A DNA stretch of 64,000 nt, from contig DASREE010000058.1 of assembly GCA_035652235.1 (NCBI GenBank), positions 31,642 through 95,641 of the forward strand, written 5' to 3'. Position numbers and translations under genes: made by a program. The notes under the pieces were generated by a model. That model worked only from the letters and a program-made list of their open reading frames with translations. It was not told where the DNA came from and searched no databases. This document shows positions 7,893-16,649 of this stretch, in pieces. Position 1 is the first letter of the stretch; every line of letters begins with the position of its first letter. The DNA comes from PALSA-612 sp035652235 (lineage in GTDB: Bacteria; Actinomycetota; Thermoleophilia; Gaiellales; Gaiellaceae).

Positions 7893-9311
7893 ATGGACTG
7901 TGACGTTGCCGTGCTCGGCGGCGGCCCCGGGGGGTACACGGCCGCGATCCGCGCCGCGCAGCTCGGGGCGAAGGTCGTCTGCATCGAGAAGGAGCCGGCC
8001 CTCGGCGGCACGTGCCTGCGCGTCGGCTGCATCCCCACCAAGGCGTGGGTGCAGACGGCGCACGCGATCAAGGACGCGGCGGAGACGTTCGCCAAGCTCG
8101 GCGTCTCCGTCGGGCCGCCGCAGCTCGACCTGGAGGCCGCGAACGCCTGGAAGGACGCCGTCGTCAGGCAGATGACGCAGGGCGTCGCGTCGCTGTTCAA
8201 GGCGAACGGCGTCGCCTGGGTGCAGGGCGTCGGTCGCTTCCGGGACGCGAGCACGATCGCCGTCGAGGCAGGCGAGGACGTCCGCTTCCGGAGTGCGATC
8301 GTGGCCACGGGCTCGTACCCGATCCGGCCGCCCGTGCCGGGCCTCGACTCGCCGCGCTGCGTCGACTCGACGGGCCTCCTTGCCCAAAGCCGGGTGCCGC
8401 GGCGGCTCGTCGTCCTCGGCGGCGGCATCATCGGCTGCGAGTTCGCGTCGATCTTCAACCGCTTCGGCTCCGAGGTGACGATCATCGAGATGCTCGACAC
8501 CCTCGTTCCGCAGGAGGACGCGGACGCGACGGCGGAGCTCGCGAAGCAGTTCACGCGGCGCGGAATCGCCCTCCAGCTGGGAAAGCAGTGCACGCAGGTG
8601 GACGACGACGGCCAGCAGCTCACGGTGCACTTCGGCGAGGGCGAGCGCATCCAGGCCGATCTGATGCTCGTCTCCGTCGGGCGGGCGCCGCTCGTGCAGG
8701 GCCTGGGGCTCGAGGAGATCGGCGTCCAGCTCGACCCGCGGAAGGGCATCGCGGCGGACGAGCGGCGGCGGACGACCGTTCCACACGTGTACGCGGTCGG
8801 CGACTGCGCCGGCTACTGGCAGCTCGCGCACACCGCGTTCCGCGAAGGCGAGGTCGCCGCCGAGAACGCGCTCGGCCACGACGCGGTCGTGTCCGAGCGG
8901 GCCGTGCCGCGGCCCATCTACACCGACCCGGAGATCGCCGCGGTGGGGCTGACCGAGGCCGCGGCGAGGGAGCAGCACGCCGACAGCGTCGCCGTCGGCA
9001 TGTTCCCGTGGGTGGCCAACGCCCGTGCCGTCATGCAGAACGAGACCGCTGGGTGGGTCAAGTCGATCCACGAGACGCGGTACGGCGAGCTGCTCGGGCT
9101 GGTCATCGTCGGTCCGCATGCCACCGACCTGATCGAGGCGGGCGTGGTCGCGCTCGATGCCGAGGCGACGGTCGAGACCGTCGCCGACGGCATGGCCCCG
9201 CACCCGACGCTGTCCGAGGCGATCAAGGAGGCGGGCCTCGTCGCGCTCGGACGGGCGATCCACCTTCCTCCCAGGCGGCGCACCCCCGCCTCGGCGCCGG
9301 CTCGACCTTGA
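7893..9311 (+). CDS. lpd: Dihydrolipoyl dehydrogenase (E3)
   Basis: The 472-aa flavoprotein has the FAD-binding GGGPGGYTAAIRAAQLG (residues 9-25), the redox disulfide Cys41/Cys46 in GGTCLRVGCIPTK, the NAD-binding GGGIIGCEFASIF (about 180-192), and the C-terminal dimer domain with HPTLSEA, whose His-Glu pair completes the active site of the partner subunit. It re-oxidises dihydrolipoamide of E2 with NAD+. It most likely serves the dehydrogenase encoded at 1583-4804. The ATG at 7893 follows a GGGAGAG ribosome-binding site. Confidence 0.94.
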   Translation: MDCDVAVLGGGPGGYTAAIRAAQLGAKVVCIEKEPALGGTCLRVGCIPTKAWVQTAHAIKDAAETFAKLGVSVGPPQLDLEAANAWKDAVVRQMTQGVASLFKANGVAWVQGVGRFRDASTIAVEAGEDVRFRSAIVATGSYPIRPPVPGLDSPRCVDSTGLLAQSRVPRRLVVLGGGIIGCEFASIFNRFGSEVTIIEMLDTLVPQEDADATAELAKQFTRRGIALQLGKQCTQVDDDGQQLTVHFGEGERIQADLMLVSVGRAPLVQGLGLEEIGVQLDPRKGIAADERRRTTVPHVYAVGDCAGYWQLAHTAFREGEVAAENALGHDAVVSERAVPRPIYTDPEIAAVGLTEAAAREQHADSVAVGMFPWVANARAVMQNETAGWVKSIHETRYGELLGLVIVGPHATDLIEAGVVALDAEATVETVADGMAPHPTLSEAIKEAGLVALGRAIHLPPRRRTPASAPARP

Positions 9312-9358
9312 GCGCGGGCGTCGGGAGCGATAGCCTCGTAGCGACGAAAGGAGTGTCG

Positions 9359-9463
9359 ATGACGTTCCTGAACAAGAAGCGCTTTGCGTTCCTGACCACC
9401 CTCGCGGCGCTGCTCTTCTTCTGGCGCAAGAAGAAGCGGACGAGCGAGAGCCAGGCCGCCTAA
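9359..9463 (+). CDS. 34-aa basic single-pass membrane protein
   Basis: ATG at 9359 with a good ribosome-binding site (GAAAGGAG, 9346-9353) opens MTFLNKKRFAFLTTLAALLF, then FWRKKKRTSES and a short tail. It has one hydrophobic helix flanked by Lys/Arg on both sides. A TAGCCT -10 box lies at 9331-9336. I do not know its function. The promoter, ribosome-binding site and composition all support a real gene. Confidence 0.65.
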   Translation: MTFLNKKRFAFLTTLAALLFFWRKKKRTSESQAA

Positions 9464-9529
9464 GCAGGACGGCCAGCATCGGACTTCGGTCGCTCGGCGG
9501 CTGCCGAGCCGGATCCTCGTGGGCATCCC

Positions 9530-10228
9530 CTGACGTACGACCCATCCCCCGGCGTCGCCGGCCCCGGCTGGCCGGCGACCGCACAGGAGCTCGTCCGCGC
9601 GCAGGACGAGCTGGCGGCGACGGCCTGGACGCCGTGGCACCCGCCCGCCCGCTACACGGTGGCGGCCTGCTACGTCTGCTTCCAGCAGGCCGAGCCCGGC
9701 GAGGGCCGGGCCGAAGACGTCGGCTGGGCGGCGGCGGCACTCGGCGAGGACGTCTCGGTCGTGAGCGCCGTCACGCCCGCCGCGTACGAGCCGGGGCTTC
9801 TCGCCCTGCGCGAGGGCCCGCTGCTCGAGGCGGCGGTGCGCGGCCTGAGCGAGCGACCCGACGTCCTCCTCGTCGACGCCACCGGCCGCGACCACCCGCG
9901 GCGGGCCGGTCTCGCGCTCCAGCTGGGGGCGGTGCTCGACCTGCCGACGGTCGGGGTCACCGACCGTCCGCTGCTCGCCCGTGGCGAGGCGCCCGCTGAG
10001 GCCCGCGGATCGGCATCTCCGCTCCTGCTCGACGGCGAGCGAGTCGGCTACCTGGTCCGCACCCGGACGCGGGCGAGGCCGATCGCGGTCCACGCCGCCT
10101 GGCGGACGATGCCCGAGACGGCCGTCGAGGTCGTGCTGGCGGCCACGGCGGGCATGCGCACGCCAGAGCCGCTGCGGATGGCGCGGGCGGCGGCTCGGCG
10201 GGCGCGCGCCGCCGAGCGCCGTCGATGA
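9530..10228 (+). CDS. nfi: Endonuclease V homologue lacking the first catalytic Asp
   Basis: From about residue 20 the product follows endonuclease V, which cleaves DNA or RNA one nucleotide 3' of deoxyinosine. YEPGLLALRE corresponds to the E. coli YIPGFLSFRE segment (catalytic Glu89) and VDATGRDHPRR to VDGHGISHPRR (Asp110 and the following His). The strand that should carry metal ligand Asp35 (GADVGF in E. coli) reads ACYVCF, so Asp is Tyr. The frame is open from 9464 but has no ATG, GTG or TTG before 9659, which would remove the conserved N-terminal helix and strand. The start given is a CTG at 9530; it yields 232 aa, the family length. Activity is doubtful. Confidence 0.7.
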   Translation: MTYDPSPGVAGPGWPATAQELVRAQDELAATAWTPWHPPARYTVAACYVCFQQAEPGEGRAEDVGWAAAALGEDVSVVSAVTPAAYEPGLLALREGPLLEAAVRGLSERPDVLLVDATGRDHPRRAGLALQLGAVLDLPTVGVTDRPLLARGEAPAEARGSASPLLLDGERVGYLVRTRTRARPIAVHAAWRTMPETAVEVVLAATAGMRTPEPLRMARAAARRARAAERRR

Positions 10229-10265
10229 TCAGGCCCTCCGGGCGGGTCGTCAGAATAGGAGGCGC

Positions 10266-13200
10266 GTGTCTGCTCCGTACGTCCATCTGCACGTTCACTC
10301 CGAGTACTCGATCCTCGATGGGGCCTGCCGCATCCCCGAGCTCGCGGCGCGGGCGGCCGAGCTCGAGATGCCCGCCGTCGCGCTCACCGACCACGGCTCG
10401 CTCGCCGGCGCGGTCGAGCTGTACCGCGAGGCGCGCACGCAGGGCGTCAAGCCGATCGTGGGCTGCGAGGTCTACGTCGCCGACGACCGGCGCGCGCAGA
10501 CGAAGGGGTACGCGCACCTGACCCTTCTCGCCGAGTCGAACGAGGGCTACGGCAACCTGATCAAGCTCTCGTCGCTCGGCTACCTGGAGGGCTACTACTA
10601 CAAGCCGCGCGTCGACTGGCAGCTGCTCGAGCGTCACGCGAAGGGGGTCGTCGCCCTGTCCGGCTGCCTGTCCGGCCGCGTCGCGCGCGCCCTCGCCGAG
10701 AACCGGCCCGACGACGCAGCCGCCGACCTCGACCGCCTCGTCCAGATCTTCGGCCGCGACTCGACCTACGTGGAGATCCAGAACGCCGGGCTCCCCCAGC
10801 AGGCGACGATCAACCCACAGCTCGCGGCGCTCGCGCGGCGCGCCGGGCTGCCGCTCGTCGCCACGGGCGACGTGCACTACCTGCGCCACGAGGACGCGCG
10901 CGCGCACGAGGCGCTGCTCTGCATCCAGTCGGGCGACTCGCTCAAGAACCCGAGCCGCTGGCGCTTCGAGACCGACCAGTTCTACTTCAAGACCGCCGAC
11001 GAGATGGCGGCGGACTTCCCCGATTCCCCGGACGCCCTCGTCCGCACCCTGGAGGTCGCCGAGCGCTGCACGGTCGAGATCGAGCTCGGTCGGATCCTGC
11101 TGCCGAAGTTCCCCCTGCCCGACGGGCGCGACGCGTTCGAGGAGCTCGTCTCGCTGTGCGAGGCCGGCCTCGGGCGGCGCTACGGCCAGGTGACCCCGGA
11201 GCTTCGCGAGCGGCTCTCCTTCGAGCTGAAGACGATCCGCGAGATGGGCTTCGCCGACTACTTCCTGATCGTCTCCGACTTCGTCCGCTTCGCGAAGCGC
11301 AACGGGATCAGCGTCGGCCCCGGCCGTGGCTCGGCAGCCGGCAGCCTTGCCGCCTACTGCCTGGAGATCACCGACGTCGACCCGATGCGCTACGGGCTGC
11401 TGTTCGAGCGCTTCCTCAACCCGGGGCGCAAGTCGATGCCGGACATGGACATCGACTTCGCCGTCGCCGGGCGCGACCGCGTCATCAACTACGTCGCGGA
11501 CAAGTACGGCCGCGACCGCGTGGCGCAGATCATCACCTTCGGCACGATGATGGCGCGGGCGGCGATCCGCGACGCCGGCCGGGTGCTGGAGATCCCCTAC
11601 GGCACCGTCGACCGGATCGCGAAGCTGGTCCCCGAGGGCCCGAAGGTCTACCTCGACGACTGCTTGAAGCCGGGCCAGGAGCTGCGCGCCGCCTACGACG
11701 CGGACCCGCTCGTCAAGGAGATCGTCGACCTCGCGAAGCCGCTCGAGGGCCTCGTGCGCCAGGACTCGATCCACGCAGCCGGCGTCGTGATCGCCGACCG
11801 GCCGCTGACGGAGGTCGTCCCGCTGCAGCAGAAGGGCGCCGACCAGGAGGTGGTGACGCAGTTCGCGATGGGGGACGTGGAGGCGCTCGGCCTGCTCAAG
11901 ATGGACTTCCTCGGCCTGCGCAACCTCGACGTGATCGACGAGGCGGTGCGGCTGGTCGGCGACCTCGACATCCAGACGATCCCGCTCGACGACCGGCCGA
12001 CCTACGAGATGCTGGCGCGCGGCGACGCGACCGGTGTCTTCCAGTTCGAGTCGTCGGGCATGCGGGAGGCGCTGCGGCAGGTGCAGCCGACGGAGTTCGA
12101 GGACCTGATCGCGCTGGTCGCGCTCTACCGGCCCGGCCCGATGGCCTACATCCCCGTGTACGCGAAGCGCAAGCACGGGCAGGAGGCGGTGAGCTTCCCC
12201 GACGAGCGCCTGCGGCCGATCACGGGCCCGACGTACGGCATCTGCATCTACCAGGAGCAGTACATGGAGATCGCGAAGCATCTGGCCGGGTTCTCGCCGG
12301 CCGAAGCCGACGATCTCCGCAAGGCGATCGGCAAGAAGATCCACTCGCTGATGGCGTCCCTGGAGAGCAAGTTCCTGGAGGGGTGCGCGCGGAGCGGCGT
12401 GGCGGAGGCCGTCGCGCGGGGGCTGTGGGACGACATGGAGAAGGCCCGCGACTACTCCTTCAACAAGTCGCACGCCGCCTGCTACGCGCTGATCGCCTAC
12501 CGGACGGCGTACCTCAAGGCGCACCACCCGGCCGAGTACATGGCGGCGCTCATCTCCTCCGTGATGAACACGAAGGACCGCGTGCCCTTCTACGTCAACG
12601 CCTGCCACGAGATGGGGATCGAGGTGCTGCCGCCGGACGTGAACGCGTCGCAGGTCGACTTCGCGGTCGTCGACGGCAGGATCCGCTTCGGCTTGAACGC
12701 GGTGAAGAACGTGGGCGAGGCCGCCTGCACGGCCATCGTCGCCGCGCGGGAGGCGGGAGGGGCGTTCGCGTCGATCTGGGACTTCACCGAGCGCGTCGAC
12801 CCGCAGGTCGTGAACAAGCGGGCGCTCGAGTCGCTGGTCAAGTGCGGCGCGCTCGACTCGACCGGCGCGTCGCGCATGGGCATGCTCGACGTGCTCGAGC
12901 AGGCGCTGTCCTGGGGCGGCCGGCAGCACGCCGACCGCGTCGCCGGGCAGAGCTCGATCTTCGACCTGGGCGGTGGCGCCGGGGCGGGCGACGAGGTCGC
13001 CCGGCGGCACCATCCGGAGATCGCGCCGTCGGAGTTCGAGAAGGACGAGCTGCTCCGTCTCGAGAAGGAGACGCTCGGCCTGTACGTGTCCGAGCATCCG
13101 CTCCACAGCCTGCGAGACCAGCTCCGCCGCCGCGTCGACCTGCCGCTCGCCGAGCTCGAGCGCCGCCGCGACGGGGAGGTCGTCACCGTCGGCGGCATCG

Positions 13201-13658
13201 TCTCCACGCTGCGGCAGCTGACGACGAAGAAGGGCGACCCGATGGTGTTCGTGCGGCTCGACGACCTGACGGGCGGCGCCGAGGTGGTCGTGTTCAACTC
13301 GGTCTACGCCACCTGCCGCGAGCTGCTCGAGGCGGACCGGATCCTGATCGTCAAGGGCCGGGTCGACCACAAGGAGGGCGAGTCGAAGCTGATCGCGCTC
13401 GAAGTGAGCGAGTTCGAGCCGAATCGCGCTGCCGAGGAGGTGCGGCTCAAGCTGGACGCGCGCACGGCGCCGGCCGGGATCGTGCGCGAGCTGTCGGGTG
13501 TCGTCCGCGGCTTCCCAGGCCCGGCGAAGGTGGTGCTCTCGCTCGAGACCTCGGACGGGCCGCGCGTGCTCGAGCTCGGGCCCGGCTACCGCGTGAGCCC
13601 GGTGCCCGACTTCTACGCCGAGGTGAAGGCGCTCCTCGGCGAGGCCGCCGTCTCCTGA
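10266..13658 (+). CDS. dnaE: DNA polymerase III alpha subunit
   Basis: This 1130-aa protein is the replicative polymerase DnaE. The PHP domain (1-210) begins YVHLHVHSEYSILDGA. The palm carries GPGRGSAAGS and the catalytic PDMDIDF (about residues 390-398), with a third Asp downstream. A helix-hairpin-helix region precedes an OB domain near 970-1050, and a short C-terminal tail follows. Some PHP metal ligands are kept (HLHVHSEYS, TDHGS). The GTG at 10266 follows AGGAGG (10257-10262) closely. The upstream gene ends 37 nt earlier. Confidence 0.95.
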   Translation: MSAPYVHLHVHSEYSILDGACRIPELAARAAELEMPAVALTDHGSLAGAVELYREARTQGVKPIVGCEVYVADDRRAQTKGYAHLTLLAESNEGYGNLIKLSSLGYLEGYYYKPRVDWQLLERHAKGVVALSGCLSGRVARALAENRPDDAAADLDRLVQIFGRDSTYVEIQNAGLPQQATINPQLAALARRAGLPLVATGDVHYLRHEDARAHEALLCIQSGDSLKNPSRWRFETDQFYFKTADEMAADFPDSPDALVRTLEVAERCTVEIELGRILLPKFPLPDGRDAFEELVSLCEAGLGRRYGQVTPELRERLSFELKTIREMGFADYFLIVSDFVRFAKRNGISVGPGRGSAAGSLAAYCLEITDVDPMRYGLLFERFLNPGRKSMPDMDIDFAVAGRDRVINYVADKYGRDRVAQIITFGTMMARAAIRDAGRVLEIPYGTVDRIAKLVPEGPKVYLDDCLKPGQELRAAYDADPLVKEIVDLAKPLEGLVRQDSIHAAGVVIADRPLTEVVPLQQKGADQEVVTQFAMGDVEALGLLKMDFLGLRNLDVIDEAVRLVGDLDIQTIPLDDRPTYEMLARGDATGVFQFESSGMREALRQVQPTEFEDLIALVALYRPGPMAYIPVYAKRKHGQEAVSFPDERLRPITGPTYGICIYQEQYMEIAKHLAGFSPAEADDLRKAIGKKIHSLMASLESKFLEGCARSGVAEAVARGLWDDMEKARDYSFNKSHAACYALIAYRTAYLKAHHPAEYMAALISSVMNTKDRVPFYVNACHEMGIEVLPPDVNASQVDFAVVDGRIRFGLNAVKNVGEAACTAIVAAREAGGAFASIWDFTERVDPQVVNKRALESLVKCGALDSTGASRMGMLDVLEQALSWGGRQHADRVAGQSSIFDLGGGAGAGDEVARRHHPEIAPSEFEKDELLRLEKETLGLYVSEHPLHSLRDQLRRRVDLPLAELERRRDGEVVTVGGIVSTLRQLTTKKGDPMVFVRLDDLTGGAEVVVFNSVYATCRELLEADRILIVKGRVDHKEGESKLIALEVSEFEPNRAAEEVRLKLDARTAPAGIVRELSGVVRGFPGPAKVVLSLETSDGPRVLELGPGYRVSPVPDFYAEVKALLGEAAVS

Positions 13659-13715
13659 GCGGCCGGCGGAGGCGCGGCGAGCCGCACCTGCAGGAGCCGG
13701 TGTTCGCGGCGCTGC

Positions 13716-13735
13716 TCCTGCCGGGGCGAGCAGGA
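13716..13735 (+). terminator. Weak hairpin downstream of dnaE
   Basis: TCCTGC (13716-13721), an 8-nt loop and GCAGGA (13730-13735) form a 6-bp stem about 58 nt after the dnaE stop. No T-run follows. It could act as a terminator, but the rest of the 222-bp gap (13659-13880) shows nothing else. Confidence 0.3.
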
Positions 13736-13880
13736 AGAACAGGCTGCACCGTGCGGTTGGACGCGTGGGAAGGCGGGCTCGGTTCGCGCCTACGGTCGGA
13801 GCGCTCGCCAGAGCGGCGGTGCGCTCGAGACCGGGCAGCCGCGATCCGTGCCGGAGGAGTCGCCCGGGAAGATGTTGGAA

Positions 13881-14363
13881 TCAGGTCCTGGTGCGTATGA
13901 CCTCGCCTCGGGGGCTGAGGACGTACCACAGACCACCGGCCGAGTTGAGCGCCTGCCCGTTGGCGGCGCCGGGGGCACCGTCCCCGACGTAGGTGTACAG
14001 CGGCCAGCCGTGGTAGGTGACGACCCGACCGCCGGCAGGATCCGGGTCGCTGCCCAGGAGCGACTGTCGCGCCTTGCCTCTTGCGACCGGCTTCGCACCC
14101 TTGGCCAGCCTCAGCGGAGGCCACAGCGAAGCGCAGGTACCGATGCACGTGACCTTCCTGCGCTTGTCGGGTACGAACATGTACAGGGTGCGGGCGCGGC
14201 CGTCGACGAGCACGAAGCCGAGCTTCGGCAGCCTCCGGGTGGAGACCACGACCGAGCGCTTCGTCGCCGCGCGCACACGGTGAGCCGGCGCGGCGGCCAT
14301 CCCTGCTGCAGCCAGGCCGACCGCTACGAGAGCGCTCGCCGCCAGGATCAACGCCTTCCTCAT
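13881..14363 (-). CDS. Secreted protein with Lipoprotein_15-type repeats
   Basis: The 160-aa product has an N-terminal signal peptide (MRKALILAASALVAVGLAAA, then an Ala-rich cleavage region without a lipobox Cys). The mature part carries two copies of the secreted repeat known from PF03640: LVDGRARTLYMFVPDKRRKVTCIGTCASLWPPL, split here into LYMFVPDKR and CIGTCASLWPPL, and YHGWPLYTYVGDGAPG. This family is extracytoplasmic and of unknown role. AGGAGG lies just upstream of the ATG at 14363. It sits 85 nt downstream of, and probably in one unit with, the His/Met-rich protein at 14449. Confidence 0.8.
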   Translation of the reverse strand: MRKALILAASALVAVGLAAAGMAAAPAHRVRAATKRSVVVSTRRLPKLGFVLVDGRARTLYMFVPDKRRKVTCIGTCASLWPPLRLAKGAKPVARGKARQSLLGSDPDPAGGRVVTYHGWPLYTYVGDGAPGAANGQALNSAGGLWYVLSPRGEVIRTRT

Positions 14364-14448
14364 TCAGCACCTCCTCGACTGCACGGGCCGGATCCGGCGG
14401 GGCGGCGGCGCCCGTCGCGGCCGTCCGCCCCGCGTACCGCAGCGTCCC

Positions 14449-15264
14449 TTACTTGACGGTCAGGGTCACCTCTGCGACGGAATGGCCTTTGATCGTCGGC
14501 ATGTGGGCGTCGTCCTCCAGCTGGGCGAAGAACGTGTGCACGCCCGGCTTGATACCGGCGAGGGAGACGTGGAAGCTCTTCGCGCAGCTCATCCCGAGCA
14601 TCGTCCCCATCCCCATCGCGCCGCCCTTGGTGGTGTCGACGAAGGCGTGCCAGTGCCCGTAGCCGGCGACGTCCGGCTTTCCGTAGAGCGCGCACGAGGG
14701 GATGAAGTTCTTGACGGCGACCACGAGGTTGAAGCCGCCGCTGACGGTCGAGCCGCTCTTCGGCGAGACGATCGTGATCGAGGGGGCGCCGGCGAAGGTG
14801 CGCGGCTTGATCAGGAGCGGGTGGGTCGGCCTGTAGACGAAGCTGACTTTCTGGGCCGAGTGCATGTCCTCCATGTGGTTGTTCTCGGCAGCCTTGAACT
14901 CGAGCGTGTGCCTGCCCGGATTCACGTTGGCGAGGCTGACACTCGCCTTCGGGCCGCAGAACATGTTCACGAGCGCGCCGTCGAGGTCGATGTGGTAGTG
15001 GCCGACGCCCATTTTCGGCGCCGTGCCCGCAAGCGCGCAGTCGATCTTGAAGTGCGAGATCGCGACGTCCGTGAGGACGGCGTTGCCGGTGATCAGCTGG
15101 CCCGGCTTGGGCGCGAGGATGTGGATCTTCGCGCCCGTGTTCGCCGACATCATCTTCGACTTCTTCGGGTTTCCTGCCAGGGCGAGCCCGGTCAGGGCGA
15201 GCGCCCCGCAGGCAACGAGCCCTGCCGCAGCGAACGTGCGTCTTCTCCTCTGCAACGCGGTCAT
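14449..15264 (-). CDS. Secreted two-domain protein rich in His and Met
   Basis: The 271-aa product has a basic start, a signal peptide (about residues 8-30) and two related extracellular domains. Each has the pattern G-GH-H plus hydrophobic strand (GVGHYHIDLDG near 85; GYGHWHAFVDT near 195), then a Cys, then PG-HT-x-F-A-x-x-x-D/N-H-M. This resembles the DUF4399-type beta domain. The two G-GH-H and two NHM/AHM sites, with extra Met, suggest metal binding, which is an inference. AGGAGG touches the ATG at 15264 directly (zero spacing), so a GTG at 15291 may be the true start. Confidence 0.65.
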   Translation of the reverse strand: MTALQRRRRTFAAAGLVACGALALTGLALAGNPKKSKMMSANTGAKIHILAPKPGQLITGNAVLTDVAISHFKIDCALAGTAPKMGVGHYHIDLDGALVNMFCGPKASVSLANVNPGRHTLEFKAAENNHMEDMHSAQKVSFVYRPTHPLLIKPRTFAGAPSITIVSPKSGSTVSGGFNLVVAVKNFIPSCALYGKPDVAGYGHWHAFVDTTKGGAMGMGTMLGMSCAKSFHVSLAGIKPGVHTFFAQLEDDAHMPTIKGHSVAEVTLTVK

Positions 15265-15395
15265 CCTCCTGTTCGTAGGCCGTGAACTCACATGGGAGCT
15301 ACAGGCGGAGAGCCGCCTCTGGATGCACGCCTCGCGGCGGCGCAGGAACGTCGTCACCCTGCCGCCACCCGCCGAGCTTCGGGCAGCATGTGCGC

Positions 15396-16223
15396 ATGTC
15401 GCGCAATCGTGCGACGCTCCGGCCCGTCACCGCGTGGCTCGCGACTCCGGCCTGCTTGGCGGCGCTCGCCGGCTGCGGCGGTTCGAACGGGAGCACGAGC
15501 GGCATCCGCGCCTTTCGCGCGATCGAGGTTGGGCGGACGTGCGTGCAGGTCGCGCCGGACGGGCGCTCCGCGGTCGTGCGGGTCGAGACGAACCCGCCGA
15601 CCGTGTGCGCGGTCGCCTACGGTCGCACGGGCTCGCTGGGGTCGATCGCCAACGATCCGAGCATGGGCGGCCATGCGATCGCCCGCCACACGGTCGTGCT
15701 CGGAGGGCTGACGCCGAACACCACCTACCGCTACCGGCTGACCGCCACCGACGCCCAGGGTCGGGTCTTCCAGACCCGCGAGCTCGCGACTTTCACGACG
15801 ACGCCGAGCAAGGCGGCGGCCGCCGCGGGCCGGGAGATCGCCGTGGGCGCCAAGGTCGTCGCCGTCAGCTCACAGTACGGAGCCGGCTACGGCGCCGCGA
15901 ACGCGGTCGACGGTAACCTCGCCACCGAGTGGTCGTCGGCGGGCGACGGCAGCCACGCCTTCATCACGATCGATCTCGGCGCCGAGCGCAAGGTCACCGG
16001 GGTCGCCTTCGTGACGCGCGAGATGTCGGACGGCTCGGCCATCACCCGAACGTTCGCGGTGGTGGTCGACGGCGGCAAGCGGTACGGACCGTTTCCCGCC
16101 GGCACTCGCCTCGACCCGCGGGTGGCGGAGGTGTCCTTCACGGGCCGGCGCCTGCGGTTCGAGGTGGTGACCTCGACGGGCGGCAACACTGGCGCCGCCG
16201 AGATCGAGGTCTTCTCTCGCTGA
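15396..16223 (+). CDS. Lipoprotein with fibronectin-like and F5/8 type C domains
   Basis: The 275-aa product begins with a lipoprotein signal ending in LAALAGC (Cys near residue 27). A fibronectin-III-like strand set follows (about 40-130, with TVVLGGLTPNTTYRYRLTATD). The last 130 residues form a discoidin (F5/8 type C) domain: NAVDGNLATEWSS, then ITIDLGAERKVTGVAFV. Such domains bind carbohydrate or other surface ligands outside the membrane. It is divergent from the secreted protein at 14449. The ATG at 15396 is chosen because the signal peptide starts there; no good ribosome-binding site is seen. Confidence 0.75.
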   Translation: MSRNRATLRPVTAWLATPACLAALAGCGGSNGSTSGIRAFRAIEVGRTCVQVAPDGRSAVVRVETNPPTVCAVAYGRTGSLGSIANDPSMGGHAIARHTVVLGGLTPNTTYRYRLTATDAQGRVFQTRELATFTTTPSKAAAAAGREIAVGAKVVAVSSQYGAGYGAANAVDGNLATEWSSAGDGSHAFITIDLGAERKVTGVAFVTREMSDGSAITRTFAVVVDGGKRYGPFPAGTRLDPRVAEVSFTGRRLRFEVVTSTGGNTGAAEIEVFSR

Positions 16224-16250
16224 GCGAGAGGCTTGTACGGCTGGGACTCA

Positions 16251-16262
16251 CAGGTGAATCTC
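16251..16262. promoter_or_regulatory. CAGGTGAATCTC motif, copy C
   Basis: This 12-mer lies 79 nt upstream of the membrane-protein gene at 16341. The same 12-mer occurs on the other strand at 17804-17815 (upstream of the anti-sigma gene) and at 19225-19236. It may be a shared ECF sigma promoter element or an operator. Confidence 0.4.
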
Positions 16263-16340
16263 GCCTCACCCTCCCGGGTCTGATGTGGCGACAGTCGTTA
16301 CGAGCTCACGGCCGTCGCCCCCGACCCGAAGGGAGGTTCG

Positions 16341-16649
16341 ATGAACGCGCTCGACAGCGAGGCGCGCAGGTTCCAGACCGGGGCGTCCATCCTCGTCGCC
16401 CTCGTCACGTTCGGCTGGATGGCAGGCCTCGGCTTCGGTGCCGGCATCGCCTCCAGTGCGAGCAGGGAGTTCGTCCAGGACACCCCTGCCTGGCTGATCC
16501 CGGCACTGCAGGGCGTGATCGCGCTCGCGATCAGCTCTGTCGTGCTCAGCCTGTTCGCGATCGTCCGCCGGATCCGCATCCGCGCAGGCGTCCTCGCAGA
16601 GACCCTGCCGCGGCTCTACCCCGCTGCGACAACCCAGAAGGAGACATAG
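16341..16649 (+). CDS. Small membrane protein (two helices)
   Basis: The 102-aa product has two predicted membrane helices, about residues 14-36 and 50-74, followed by a basic segment RRIRIRAG. I do not recognise the family. A ribosome-binding site AAGGGAGG (16329-16336) precedes the ATG. The stop codon TAG is directly followed by the ATG of the next gene, so the two are one operon. The CAGGTGAATCTC motif upstream may link it to the nearby sigma system. Confidence 0.7.
   Translation: MNALDSEARRFQTGASILVALVTFGWMAGLGFGAGIASSASREFVQDTPAWLIPALQGVIALAISSVVLSLFAIVRRIRIRAGVLAETLPRLYPAATTQKET

Noticed and set aside
9957..13370. A 1137-codon open frame on the minus strand opposite dnaE
   Set aside because: It is the mirror of a strongly conserved DnaE frame in high-GC DNA, where antisense frames stay open by codon bias. 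Its product is Arg/Val/Asp/Glu-rich with no known motif.
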